This document shows positions 33,641-45,049 of a stretch of 64,000 nt of DNA, piece after piece. The notes below the pieces were generated by a model. It was not told the origin of the DNA and made no database searches. It saw nothing but the letters and a program-made list of their open reading frames with translations. The position numbers and the translations under genes were made by a program. Each line of letters starts with the position of its first letter. The first letter of the stretch is position 1. Source of the DNA: Xestospongia bergquistia (lineage: Eukaryota > Porifera > Demospongiae > Haplosclerida > Petrosiidae); assembly GCA_963965975.1 (NCBI GenBank), contig OZ014412.1, positions 6,264,501 through 6,328,500 of the forward strand, written 5' to 3'.

Positions 33641-35045
33641 TACTGTTTGAATAGTAATATAATTAATATGGAATTGACAGTTCATTTGCTTCAACAAACA
33701 ACTCATAAACAACATGTATATGGTATGTAAGATTATCCTGTTATAAATTCCACAATAAGAATCATCACACACAGGGCCAACATCAATGAAAGTTTTTGTG
33801 TCTAACTAATGAATGAGATATTAAGCAGAATCTTAATAGCTCTGACATTACTACATGACTGTCAAATTTAAATCAGGTTTAACAGCAGTGTTTCTGTTAA
33901 CCAGGGTTAATCATAGAAATGTTGGATAATGACATCACTTAACATCATAGTGATGCTATCACAGGAAAAATTATGTCGAGAACCACTAACAAGATATATT
34001 GCCATCATTACATAACTGTAGACAATATAGCAGGGATTGTCTAAACAAGTTTTAGTATTTGTTATAATACATAATGTAATGAAGTAAATAAACTAAGATA
34101 TTATTAATGCCATCTGCTATATCATTAATTATTACCAATTGTATTATGGAAGCCAAGTAGGACAGTCTAAGATCAGCAAATGTTAGTACTGATTCCTAGG
34201 CCTACTCCCTAACTATAGCATTAAAATATATGACCAGATATTTCGTCTGTCCCACTGGGGTGAGACCAAAGGTCAGACTGTCCCACTGACCATATGCTAA
34301 TTGCAATTTAGTCAGGTCTAAATTCATCTGATTTAAGCACAAAAGTAGTTGCTAATATTAGACCTTGTTTAAGTTTGTCCAGTATTTTAGCTGTTGTTCA
34401 TTGGACACAGCTGTCATGAATATAAAGGTTATAATTATACTATTCTTTGTATTAATAGCTTTTCTCTGAGATATGTCCCAGGCTTTTATGCAATTACTCA
34501 TACTATAATAGAAATATTATATGCATTAGTAAGTTAATTGTATGCTAAGTCCTCTCCAAAGATTTTTTCCATCATATGGTCTACTTCATGATTTAATCCT
34601 TTGTAGTAGTCATCGATTGTATTAAATTGACCTTCATTTTTCTCTGTTTCATCATAATTTATCACAATATCACATTTTCATCATCATTGTCATAGCCATT
34701 TGTTTCTTCATCATTCTCTTCTAAGGTAATTTCTTTGGTTTTTTTTTTGTTTTTTTATTAATAAAACACAAAAGACACTGAATAGCAAAGCTAATATAAA
34801 AAGTATCAATAGCAATACTGAATTCGTAATGAGAATAATATAACATAAGAAGTAAAGGATTAATAATAAGTAATGATATATATTGATAGATGAATTAATA
34901 AATAAATATGAACAATATGTATGCTATATTCCTGATTGTTCTAAAATAAATAAGAAATATTTTACTTTAACTGACTTACAGAGTTGAGATCTTTGAATGA
35001 GGTGGGAAGGGAATTCCACAGGGAGACAGCACTGGGAAGGAAGGA
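33641..35045. repeat. Large repeated block R, copy 1
   Basis: Starts with the family intergenic words, then from about 33914 (GAAATGTTGGATAATGACATCAC) continues through TGTCCCACTGGGGTGAGACC (near 34250) and CAATACTGAATTCGTAATGAG (near 34815) to LINE-like DNA at 34860-35040. Related copies: 38495-39540, 49010-49200 and 49553-49990 (partial), 51414-52365, 55523-56560 and 63297-64000. The first bases match the end of the receptor-tail frame at 63085-63324, so the block appears to contain the 3' end and 3' flank of that gene. Confidence 0.75.
34600..34850 (-). pseudogene. Transmembrane segment and acidic tyrosine-containing tail, receptor-like remnant
   Basis: On the minus strand a hydrophobic stretch (LILFILALLFSVFCVLLIKK type) is followed, after an A-rich run that shifts the frame, by KEITLEEN.EETNGYDNDDE. 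Another frame then gives NYDETEKNEGQFNT..DYYKGL. This looks like the end of a single-pass receptor. The A-run length differs among the repeated copies, and in none could I join the segments in one frame, so I treat it as broken. Parallel copies: about 39150-39430, 52060-52345 and 56190-56470. Confidence 0.35.
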
Positions 35046-35158
35046 GTTGATGTGGATAAAAAAGAAAAAGCAAGTCTCAAAAATGTACATGAACTAATAG
35101 AGTTGTATGCCAAAGAAAAGACCTTTGATCCCAAGGATGTGGAAGCTTTTAGAAACAG
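35046..35158 (+). pseudogene. EF-hand copy 9, internal exon 1 fragment joined to a LINE end
   Basis: EF-hand exon 1 sequence starts abruptly at GTTGATGTGGATAAA, directly after LINE 3' sequence (GGGAAGGAAGGA). Short shared bases at the join (GTTGA.G) suggest microhomology. It ends AAACAG|TTTAAATATATC like the copies at 26503 and 30933. Confidence 0.82.
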
Positions 35159-35539
35159 TTTAAATATATCTTTAATTAACAGGATTATAAACATGAGCTA
35201 TCAAAGTGATATTACATAATTTTCTCAGTGTCTCTATTGTAAAGTAAAGCTATGAGTTCCAGGTATCTGTCTTCCAATATAATTTAGTTGACGGTTCCAT
35301 AATTTTTGACATCCATGAGTACTTTATCATTGGAACCCATTAAATAAATAATGGAACCTATTGAAACCATTGGATATTAGCATCCATCAATTATCTACGA
35401 TCAATAAAACTGGGATTTACTATGTCCAGCGTTCTATCTAGAATTTATTTTTGGGTGGAGAAGTTGACTTCCAATGCACTTTTAGCTTTATAGAATAACT
35501 TGTTGCGAATAACTAAAGAGAATATATAATAATTATTAA

Positions 35540-35690
35540 TTACAATGCTATTTTTCTTTTCCTGACTTTTTTGTAATTTTCAATAATTTCTTCCAGTGTT
35601 TCTTCTGTTAAATGTTCAGGTATTTCAATACATATTCTCATTGCATGCTCTAATGTTTCTTCTCCCATCCTGCTTCTCAATCTTTTTTTT
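35540..35690 (-). pseudogene. hAT-type transposase C-terminal fragment
   Basis: The minus strand reads about 50 residues, (K)RLRSRMGEETLEHAMRIC... through IPEHLTEETLEEII to a TAA at 35540-35542. The RSR-G-E-LEHAMRI pattern is typical of the C-terminal dimerisation part of hAT-like transposases and related domesticated genes. Upstream sequence is poly-A-rich and not coding, so only the end survives. Confidence 0.5.
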
Positions 35691-35720
35691 TATTAATTTC
35701 ATGCTACTAAATCACTGTAA

Positions 35721-35745
35721 TTTTTTTTTTTTGGGGGGGGGGGGG
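35721..35745. repeat. Poly-T/poly-G tract
   Basis: Twelve T followed by thirteen G, unusual in this AT-rich window. It could be a site of assembly or sequencing difficulty. Confidence 0.8.
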
Positions 35746-36428
35746 AAGTTACTGAGTTTGGGGGCGAAACTTCCCTCCCACCCCCAGTAGATAAAACCCA
35801 GATGTGGTTTCTGCAATTATTAATACATGTATAATAAATATAAAAAGTAGCCATGCCCACTTGTCTGTGTAATAAGTCTGTGTTGTAGAAAGTGGTTCTC
35901 ATGATGTTAATAATTTGTCTAGGTTAGTGATATATTATGAAATACAACTTAATGTTGTTTTTCTTTTTTTTATAACACTAGAATGATTAGCACTAAAGGA
36001 TGATAGTTTTACCTCAGGAACATAATAAATGTTTTATCAGCAGTATTTCTGTTAACTGTTTTGATTAGTAATATAATTAATATGAAATCAACAGTTTATT
36101 TACTTCAACAAACAACTTCTCAGAAGGACATGTATGTGGTATATGGGATTGTCTTGTTATACATTTAATAATAAGAGTCCTCACACACAGGGCCAACATC
36201 AATGAAAATTATTGTATATAACTACTAAGACATTAAAGTAAATACATGGTATTTCAAAAACACTGAGGGTGACAATTAAAATGTTTAATTCTAGTTTCTA
36301 TTGTAATACAACATGACATGCTATGCATTGACATGTTATGAATTGGTATCATGTAGTTTAGGTGGGTATTAAGAGAAACCATAAACCTGTTAATGAGAAA
36401 ATTGTTATTCTCAGGGCTACTGAGCAAA
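35746..36428. other. 5' flank of EF-hand copy 10
   Basis: Family intergenic and upstream blocks ending with AGGTGGGTAT (36360-36369, one change from the usual box) and TTATTCTCAGGGCTACTGAGC just before the start codon. No gene. Confidence 0.5.
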
Positions 36429-37159
36429 ATGGCAATGATAAGGAGGCTACTCTTGACTACTACTCAATACAAATATCCTCTTCTACGTGCTCCTATTATT
36501 ATTACTTCTAGGAAATACTCATCATCTACAGTTGAAAGTTTTGAGTTGAAGCACAAAAAATTTTTCCAAAACACTTTTGGTGTTGATGTGGATAAAAAAG
36601 AAAAAGCAAGTCTCAAAAGTGTATATGAACATGCAGATTTATATGCCAAAGAGAAGACCTTTCATCCTGAGGATGTGGAAGCTTATAGAAACAGGTAACA
36701 TTTATCTTATAAATTCTCAATTTTATGATGTAAATAGTTTAATCAAAATCTTAAAGTATCTTGGATTTGCTGATGGAGAAGAATTATCATTTGAAGAATA
36801 CTTTGAAAATATACAAACTTCTCTTCAGAATGATAAAGTAGATAATCAAATATTGAAGTGTTAGTTGTATTTTTGTTTTCCAGTCAACACTTGTGTCACT
36901 TGCTGATGAGGCTATTATGGGTGTTTTTAACTGTCTTGATTCTAATAAAGATGGTTTCATCTCCTATGATGAGTGGCTAATCTATATGAGGCTTCTAAAT
37001 TTTGGCTCAACAGAAGAAATGAAGCAAATATTTGATACATTGGATACAAATGATGATGGTAAATTGAGCAGGGAAGAGTTTCATCAAGTCAGTAAATCTT
37101 TCTGGCTCAATGCCCCAGGTGCTGATACTACTGACATCATGTATGGACCTATTGACTAG
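36429..37159 (+). CDS. EF-hand protein with mitochondrial-type presequence, intact, all-canonical EF3/EF4 (copy 10)
   Basis: Exons 36429-36694, 36738-36837 and 36884-37159 (introns 43 and 46 bp) give 213 residues. Presequence MAMIRRLLLTTTQYKYP...RKYS. EF1 is degenerate (GVDVDKKEKASL). Exon 2 encodes LIKILKYLGFADGEELSFEE. EF3 is DSNKDGFISYDE with Gly at position 6, and EF4 DTNDDGKLSREE, so both C-terminal loops should bind Ca2+ well. It ends MYGPID. It groups with the copies at 40609 and 52662 by exon 3 sequence (STLVSLADEAIM, EEMKQIFDTL, FHQVS). It is the closest presequence-bearing relative of the two presequence-less genes. Confidence 0.88.
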
Positions 37160-38240
37160 AACAAGAATTCTTGAAATTTTCATTATAATTAGTTTTGTAT
37201 GCTTCCCCCTTTTTAAAAAATTATAACAAAGTTGTTACAGATGAGATATCTCACAATCGCTACAATACAATTCAAACTGATGAATCATGTTCACTCCTTC
37301 ATTAGATTCAGTGTAATATATTGTACGATAATAAGATATATCACTGTTATAATAGATTGGTTGTTTTAACCAACTCATGGTCAATCTGGTTGTGTACATG
37401 CCTACAAAATACTTTGCAAAGTATTAACAACAGATGATGTTTTGATTAGTAAAATGGAATTAACATATTAATTACAAAAAAGTACATAATGTAAGTATAT
37501 AAGTAAGGACAAAAGGAGTACACGCAAAAGGATGCCTTTGCTGAGTAACAGTTATTAGTAATGTCCTTAACACTGCCATTATCTTATCTAGTAGCCCTGA
37601 GAGGAATTGTTAGATTACTTTTATCAAGATTGGCTGTAGTGGTCAAGCTAAATAAACTTATAATCTAATAAACCATATTCATTTAGCATATATGGCTTAC
37701 TGTCTCAATAATGTGTATACATCCATACATACATACATACATATATACATACATACATACATATATATGGCTTTAATGGTATATAGCATAAAATGTTTTA
37801 AACATATCATGAAAGAACACAGCATGATGAACAAGATATTTAATACCTATCCAAGTGATGTTACATAATTCTTCCAATGTGTCTATTAAATATAATATAA
37901 TATATAATATATTAATGTGTCTATTAAATATAACTATGGGTTCCTTGATAAAAAAATACCATCACCTACTATGTGGTTTTCACAGTTATTATTTCTAATA
38001 TAATAAATATCATAAAGTAGCCATGTTCACACGCAGTTATTCACTGGTCTATGTAATAAGAGTTTATGCCAATATAGAAAGTGGCTCTCAATATGTTCAT
38101 GAATTGTCTAGGTTAGGTATCTTTCTTTTTCTTATAACACTATAATGATTATTGCTAAAGGGTCATATCATTCTCCTCTAGAACCAAACAAATGGTTTAT
38201 CAACAATGTTTCTATTAACTGTTTGAATAGTAATATAATT
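37160..38240. repeat. Downstream duplicated block, copy C
   Basis: Parallels 23217-24250 and 32843-33640, with CATA repeats at 37720-37770 and the AATGTGTCTATTAAATATAA duplication near 37880-37930. No gene. Confidence 0.75.
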
Positions 38241-39540
38241 AATATGGAATTGACAGTTCATTTGCTTCAATGTTAACAAACAACTCATAAACAACATGTA
38301 TGTGGTATGTAAGATTATCCTGTTATAAATTCCACAATAAGAATCATCACACACAGGGTCAACATCAATGAAAGTTTTTGTGTCTAACGAATGAATGAGA
38401 TATTAAGCAGAATCTTAATAGCTCTGACATTACTACATGACTGTCAAATTTAAATCAGGTTTAACAGCAGTGTTTCTGTTAACCAGGGTTAATCATAGAA
38501 ATGTTGGATAATGACATCACTAACATCATAGTGATGCTATCACAGGAAAATTTATGTCAAGAACCACCAACAAGATATATTGCCATCATTACATAACTGC
38601 AAACAATATAGCAGGGATTGTCTAAACAAGTTTTAGCATTTGTTATAATACATAATGTAATGAAGTAAATAAACTAAGATACTATGAATGCCATCTGCTA
38701 TATCATTAATTAATACCAATTGTATGGAAGCCAAGTAGGACAGTCCAAGATCAGCAAATGTTAGTACTGATTCCTAGGCCTACTCCCTAACTATAGCATT
38801 AAAATATATGATCAGATATTTCGTCTGTCCCACTGGGGTGAGACCAAAGGTCAGACTGTCCCACTGACCATATGCTAATTGCAATTTAGTCAGGCCTAAA
38901 TTCATCTGATTTAAGCACAAAAGTAGTTGCTAATATTAGACCTTGTTTAAGTTTGTCCAGTATTTTAGCTGTTGTTCATTGGACACAGCTGTCATGAATA
39001 TAAACGACATAATTATGTCATAAATATAAAGGTCATAATTATACTATTCTTTATATTAATAGCTTTTCTTTGAGATATGTGTCAGGCTTTTATGCAATTA
39101 CTCATACTATAATAGAATTATTGTTTGCATTAGTAAGTTTATTGTATGCTAAGTCCTCTCCAAAGATTTTTTCCATCATATGGTCTATTTCATGTTTTTA
39201 ATCCTTTGTATAGTAGTCATCCATTGTATTAAATTGACCTTCATTTTTCTCTGTTTCATCATAATTTATCACAATATCACATTTTCATCATCATTGTCAT
39301 AGCCATTTGTTTCTTCACTATTCTCTTCTAAGGTAATTTCTTTGTTTTTTTGTTTTTTTTATTATTAAAACACAAAAGAAACTCAATAGCAAAGCTAATA
39401 TAAAAAGTATCAATAACAATACTGAATTCGTAATGAGAATAATATAACATAAGAAGTAAAGGATTAATAATAATTGATGATATTGATAGATGAATTAATA
39501 AATAAATATGAACAATATGTATGTTATATTCCTGATAGTT
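38241..39540. repeat. Large repeated block R, copy 2
   Basis: Second copy of the block described at 33641, from family intergenic sequence through GAAATGTTGGATAATGACATCAC (38498) to the LINE boundary near 39465. It has the minus-strand transmembrane/tail remnant at about 39150-39430 and a small tandem duplication (CATAATTATGTCATAAATATAAAGG, near 39000-39040). No intact gene. Confidence 0.7.
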
Positions 39541-40015
39541 CTAAAATAAATTAAAAATATTTTGCTTCAACTGACTTACAGAGTTGAGATCTTTGAATGA
39601 GGTGGGAAGGAAATTCCACAGGGAGATAACACTGGGAAGGAAGGAGTTGAGGGTAGCAGAAGATCTGAAGAAGGGTGGATTCAGATTTATTGGGTGGGAA
39701 GAGTGTAAATTATAAGAGGACTGATTTTGAAATGAAAAAGAGCCAGCAGGAATGTAGAGATTACTATAAATAAACTTGTATAAAAGGACAAGCTTGGATG
39801 TTGATCTGCTAGAGGATAGAAAAAGAAGATTAAAGAGTTGTAGAAGTAGAGGATAATCAGAGGTCCAATTTTTACTGCAAAGTTTTAGCACGAAGTGTTG
39901 AACTTTTTCAATTTGTTGATGTTAGGAATGGAATATGGATCCCAAACAGAGGAGCTGTACATAAGGTTGGGGAGGATTAACGTCAAATACAATTTGATAA
40001 GAACAGAAAAAGAAG
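39466..40015 (-). mobile_element. 5'-truncated non-LTR retrotransposon (LINE) 3' end
   Basis: The minus frame 39541-39891 encodes the C-terminal end of a LINE-type reverse transcriptase: SKNWTSDYPLLLQLF, NSFLPSVISLWNFLPTSF and LKQNIFNLF, a pattern common at the end of CR1/L2-like ORF2 proteins. A missing C in a TTTTTC run near 39910 shifts the frame relative to the longer copy at 56565-57071. The 5' part of the element is absent. Confidence 0.8.
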
Positions 40016-40210
40016 AGTTATAGTATCTTGACACTTACATCTATACTGACAAGTGATGTCTTTGTATACACAGTTGTTACAATGATAGCTAGGTCCAAAT
40101 TCTTTTCCTGCTTGATGGCAACCACATCTACCTTTACATCTTTTAGCGAGATAGTTTACTTTCATGTTGATGTTAGTGATATCATCATCTGTATCCCATA
40201 ACAGGTACAA
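40016..40210 (-). pseudogene. CXC-type cysteine-rich exon fragment
   Basis: The minus strand encodes LAKRCKGRCGCHQAGKEFGP, then SYHCNNC and CQYRCKC before running into LINE sequence. The C-x3-C-x-C-x2-AG-x3-GP-x3-C-x2-C spacing resembles the tesmin/TSO1-like CXC motif often found in transposon-related proteins. One expected Cys is Phe here (KEF-GP). The reading frame then continues into the LINE and stops. A second copy lies at about 57075-57240. Confidence 0.5.
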
Positions 40211-40374
40211 CTTATTATATACAAGTCGCCATAGTGAATGTCACAAAAGTCATATTTGTTTATCAGTTATATATAGGCTGCGCATCAAAGTCTAGTTCAC
40301 CTAATACTTACTGTACAAATTGTACTGTGGTCATTCTTGCCTCATAGTGGATAGTGATTTGCAATGTCTAAGTA

Positions 40375-40376
<2 letters not shown>

Positions 40377-40426
<50 letters not shown>

Positions 40427-40427
40427 T
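40377..40427. repeat. (TA)n microsatellite
   Basis: TA dinucleotide run interrupted by one TGTA, in the upstream region of the 40609 gene. The same position in the repeated upstream sequence carries a short run at 52466-52476 and a long one at 57415-57471. Confidence 0.9.
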
Positions 40428-40530
40428 CCTCAATAGCTATTGCCCAAGAAAAGGTGGACAACTCTTGCACCCATAACCAGTTAAAAACCAAATTACTAAC
40501 ATATTAATATAATCACGAACGAGGTAATTA

Positions 40531-40544
40531 TTGCGCATGCGCAA
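40531..40544. promoter_or_regulatory. NRF-1-type palindrome TTGCGCATGCGCAA
   Basis: Perfect 14-bp palindrome 64 bp before the ATG at 40609, preceded by CGAACGAGGTAATTA. It is shared with the upstream regions at 7896 and 52586. Only this promoter type is seen before the copies lacking the presequence, and before copy 1. Confidence 0.6.
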
Positions 40545-40608
40545 GGGTTAGATGAGAAATAAAAAGGGGTTAGATGAGAAATCTGACTACTCAGAGCTGC
40601 TGAACATA

Positions 40609-41264
40609 ATGGCAATGATAAGGAAGCTATCTACAGATGAAATTTTCACACTGAAACACAAAAAAATTTTCAAAGAGACTCTTGGTGTTGATATAGATAA
40701 AAAAGAAAAAGCAAGTCTCAAAAGTGTATACAAACATGCAGATTTATATGCCAAAGAGAAGATCTTTGATCCCAAGGATGTGGAAGTTTATAAAAAAAGG
40801 TAACATTTATCCTATAAATTCTCAATTTTATGATGTAAATAGTTTAATCAAAATCTTAAAGTATCTTGGATTTGCTGATGGAGAAGAATTATCATTTGAA
40901 GAATACTTTGAAAATGTACAAACTTCTCTTCAGAATGATAAAGTACATAATCAAATATTAAAGTGTTAGTTGTATTTTTGTCTTCCAGTCAACACTTGTG
41001 TCACTTGCTGATGAGGCTATTATGAGTGTTTTTAACTGTCTTGATTCTAATAAAGATGGTTTCATCTCCTATGATGAGTGGCTAATCTATATGAGGCTTC
41101 TAAACTTTGGCTCAACAGAAGAAATGAAGCAAATATTTGATACATTGGATACAAATGGTGATGGTAAATTGAGGAGGGAAGAGTTTCATAAAGTCAGTAG
41201 ATCTTTCTGGCTCAATGCCCCAGGTGCTGATACTACTGACATCATGTATGGACCTATTGACTAG
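40609..41264 (+). CDS. EF-hand protein without presequence, intact (copy 11)
   Basis: Exons 40609-40799, 40843-40942 and 40989-41264 (introns 43 and 46 bp) give 188 residues. It starts MAMIRKLSTDEIF: the first five residues of the presequence family are kept, but about 25 residues (the basic leader through RKYS) are missing in frame. The protein should therefore stay in the cytosol. EF1 is degenerate (GVDIDKKEKASL), EF3 canonical (DSNKDGFISYDE) and EF4 canonical (DTNGDGKLRREE). It ends MYGPID. Exon 1 ends VYKK instead of AYRN. The upstream region differs from that of the presequence copies and carries the NRF-1-type palindrome. Confidence 0.86.
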
Positions 41265-42294
41265 AACAGGAATTCTTGAAATTTTCATTATAATTAGTTT
41301 TGTATGGTTCCCTCTTTCTTTAAAAAAATTATTGTTACAGATGAGATATCTCACAATTGCTACAATACAATTCAAACTGATGAATCATGTGTCCATATCC
41401 TTCATTGGATACAGTGTAACATATTATATGATATTAAGATGTATCACTGTTAGAAATAGATTGGTTATTTTAACCAACTCATGGTCACTCTTATTGTGTA
41501 CATGCCTACAAATACATTGAAAGTAACATATACTGTTTGATTACTAATATAATTTCTAGGCAATTATATACAGTTCATTCACTTCAATAAATGACTTATA
41601 AGGACGATTGTGTGGTATATAAAACTGTCCTGTTGTATATTTTATTGTAACAGCCCTCATGCATAGGTCCAACATCCACAACAATTATTTTCTTTAACTA
41701 ATGAGCTGTTAAACAGAATCTTCCTAGCTCTGGCAATTAATAAAATGACTGTTAAGTGTCAATCTTTATATTAATTATGAAAACAGTGCGATGTTTACTT
41801 TTCCTACGTGTCTTGTATGCATGCAATCTAAACATTATAAGGATTGGTTGATTTAACTAATGTATGGTTAGAGGTTGGTTGTAGCAAACTTATTTTGATC
41901 AGAAAAGTAAGCATAATACTAATTACTAATACATTACTGATTATATAGGTACAAAAACAATCAATTTCATAGTACATTAGAAAACAAAACAATGTTATGT
42001 TGACTTTTTGTATATGCAAGCTGTATAATCATGTATTAATTAATTAAATCAACCCATCAACTTTTAGAACAAATGACTATTGTATTTGTTAAATCAATCA
42101 ATCAATTATTTCAGAGTGATGTTATTCAAACATTATACTCAAAGAGTAAATTTGGCTATATAAATATAATGTGAGTCAATCAATGTCTGAATAGATACAT
42201 TATTAAATTATAGTTTGACAATTTTAGCATTAATAAAAGTTATACTACATGTGACATTACTGCATGAAGATTCAGATCAGTTAGGATGACAAAA
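41265..42294. other. 3' flank and spacer
   Basis: Family 3' flank, here without AATAAA (TTTAAAAAAATTATTGTTAC), then diverged intergenic blocks. No gene. Confidence 0.5.
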
Positions 42295-42418
42295 AAATTT
42301 TATCAGTAGTAGTAGCACAAGTAGTATTGAGGTAGAATCCTCTGGTAATATGAATGAACTCTTCCTGGCTCACTTTTCCATCACCATTGGTATCCAATGC
42401 ATTAAATACTTGCTTATA
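42295..42418 (-). pseudogene. EF-hand exon 3 end fragment, minus strand
   Basis: The minus strand matches the last third of exon 3: EF4 near 42385-42410 (GCATTGGATACCAATGGTGA), then AAAGTGAGCCAGGAAGAGTT and the segment toward the C-terminus near 42300. It stops abruptly at 42418, where intergenic sequence (TTATAACACTAGAATGATTAG) begins. Confidence 0.75.
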
Positions 42419-42907
42419 ACACTAGAATGATTAGTGCTAAAATGATTATATCCTTCACTGATTTCACCTCTGAAACATAATGAATGGTTTATCAGCAATG
42501 TTTCTGTTAACTCTTTTGATTAGTAACAAAATTAATATGGAATTGACAGTTCATTTATTTCCACAAACAACTTCTCAGAAGGATATGCATGTATGTAGGA
42601 TTTTCCTATTATAAATTCCATAACGAGAGACATCACACATGCAGGGCCAACGTCAATGAAAATTATTCCGTCTAACTATTGAGACATTAAACCAAATCTT
42701 CATAGTTCTGATGTTACTACATGACTGTCAAGTGTCAATCAGTATGTATACTAGTTATGAAAACAATGTGATGTTTACTACTTTTAGGTGATATGTACTG
42801 ACAGGACATTACATTTTAGTATCATGTAATCTAGGTGGGTGTATACATACATGATGAAGCCTGCTAAATGAGAAATCTGACTATTATTCTCAGGGCTACT
42901 GAACATA

Positions 42908-43304
42908 ATGGCAATGATAAGGAAGTTACTCTTGACTGCTACTCAATACAGATATCTCTTCTATGTGCTACTATCATTACTACTTCTAGGAAGTACTCAT
43001 TATTTGCAGATAAAAGTTTTGAGTTGAAGCACAAAAAATTTTTCAAAGAGCTCTTGGTGTTGATGTGGACAAAAAAAGCAAGTCTCAAAAATGTATATGA
43101 TCATATAGAGTTGTATGCCAAAGAGAAGATCTTTGATCCCAAGGATGTGGAAGCTTTTAGAAACAGGTAACATTTATCTTATAAATTGTCAGTTTTATGA
43201 TGTAAATAGTTTAATTAAAGTGTTTGATCAAGTCAATAGACCTTTCTGGCTCAATGCCCCAGGTGACAAATACTACTGACATCACATATGAACCAGTTAA
43301 CTAG
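42908..43304 (+). pseudogene. EF-hand copy 12, internally deleted
   Basis: MAMIRKLLLTATQYRY starts normally. A lost C then shifts the presequence frame, two bases are lost in AAAGAGACTC, and further bases are lost in the GATAAAAAAGAAAAA run. Intron 1 is present. Exon 2 stops after about 14 bases (TTTAATTAAAGTGT) and jumps directly to the end of exon 3 (TTGATCAAGTCAATAGACC), deleting intron 2 and EF3/EF4. The stop TAG is at 43302-43304. Confidence 0.88.
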
Positions 43305-45049
43305 AACAAGAATTCTTAAAATCTCAATAGATTGCATGAATTTTCCATTAGTTTTGTATGCTTCCCCCTTTTTTAAAAAATTAACAATGTTGTTACAGAT
43401 GAGATATCTCACAATCACTACAATACAAGTCAAGTTGATGAATCATATACACTCCTTAATTGGATACAGTGTAATATATTGTATGATAATAAGATGTATC
43501 ACTGTTATAATAGATTTGTTGTTTTGACCAATTTATGGTCACTGTGGTTGTGTACATGACTACAGAATACATTGAAAAGTGTTAACAACAGATGATGTTT
43601 TGATTAGTAATATGAAATTAACATATTAAATAAATTAAATGCATTCCCAATTAACCATACCCATGTAACATATATAGCTTATTGTCTCAATAGTGTATAT
43701 ATATGGATTTAATGGTAACATAGAATGGTTTAAACATATCATTAAAGAACATCATGGTAAACATGAGCTATCAAAGTGATAGTGACATAATTATTTCAGT
43801 GTCTCTATTAAACTATGGTTTCAGGTATCCATGTTCCATTGTAATTGGTTCAGGATTCCATGATTTGTGAAATCAATGAGTACTTCATCATTGGAACCTG
43901 TAACAAATAATGGAACCCATTGGAACTACTGGATATTACCACACCTACACACAGTTACACACATGCCTATGTAATAAGAGTTTATGTCCATGTGGTAGAA
44001 AGTGGTTCTCAATATGTTCATGACTTATCTAGGTTAGCTATCTTTCTTATAAACACTGGAATAATTAGAGTTGAAAGGGTCATACCCTTTACTGATTTTA
44101 CCTCAGGAACTAAATGAATCGTTTATCAACAATGCTTCTGTTAACTGTTTTGATTAATAATATAATTAATGTGGAATTGACAGTTCATTTACTTCAACAA
44201 ACAACTTCTCAGAAAAACATGTATGTGGTATGTAGGATTGTCTTGTTATAAATTCAATAATAAGAATCATCACATATAGGACCAATATCAATGAAAATTA
44301 TTGTGTCTAAATAATGAGAGATTAAAAAAATCTCCATAGACCTAACATTTAACTACATGACTGTCAAGTGCCAATTTATATCTTAGTTATGAAAACAGTG
44401 TGATGTTTACCACTAGGTGTCTTATATGCAATCTAAACGACTATTATATTCATTGAATCAATAAATTAATTTTTTTCCAGACTAAATTTAATTTAAACAT
44501 CATACATATATGATGTGAATTTGACAAATATGATATCTTTGGTCATATGTACCATAGTTAACAATAACAAACATCATAAGCTAGATTACATTGTATCAAT
44601 AAGATTTTCCTCATGTGTAATACATGCAGATTATACTCAAAGAGTAACCTTGACTATATATCTAATGTGAGTCCATCAATATCAAAACAAATGTATTATT
44701 ATTGATACTCTAGTATTTCATTTTAGAGCTCACATTCAATAAACATCTTACAAGTTCATTTATTACATAATATATGCTACTATATTTTATGCACTGAGCT
44801 CATATTCAATAAGAGTTAGTTAACATCTTTTTAAATTTATTTATTGCATAATTTGTGCTAATACATTTTTAATAGTCCCTAGTGAATTTAAACTATAATT
44901 ATGTAATATTGACTTATAAAATTTAGATGTAGGCCTATCAGTGGTTGAGAAAATCAATATAATATGTACCTTATTATAAGCAATTCCAGTTATAATTAAC
45001 CTAATATAATCATATAACCAATATTATAAACACGTTTGAGTAAATTATT
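43305..45049. other. 3' flank and intergenic blocks
   Basis: Family 3' flank and repeated intergenic words, with a further copy of the 5'-type block near 44110-44300. No gene or promoter for a neighbouring copy is visible. Confidence 0.45.
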
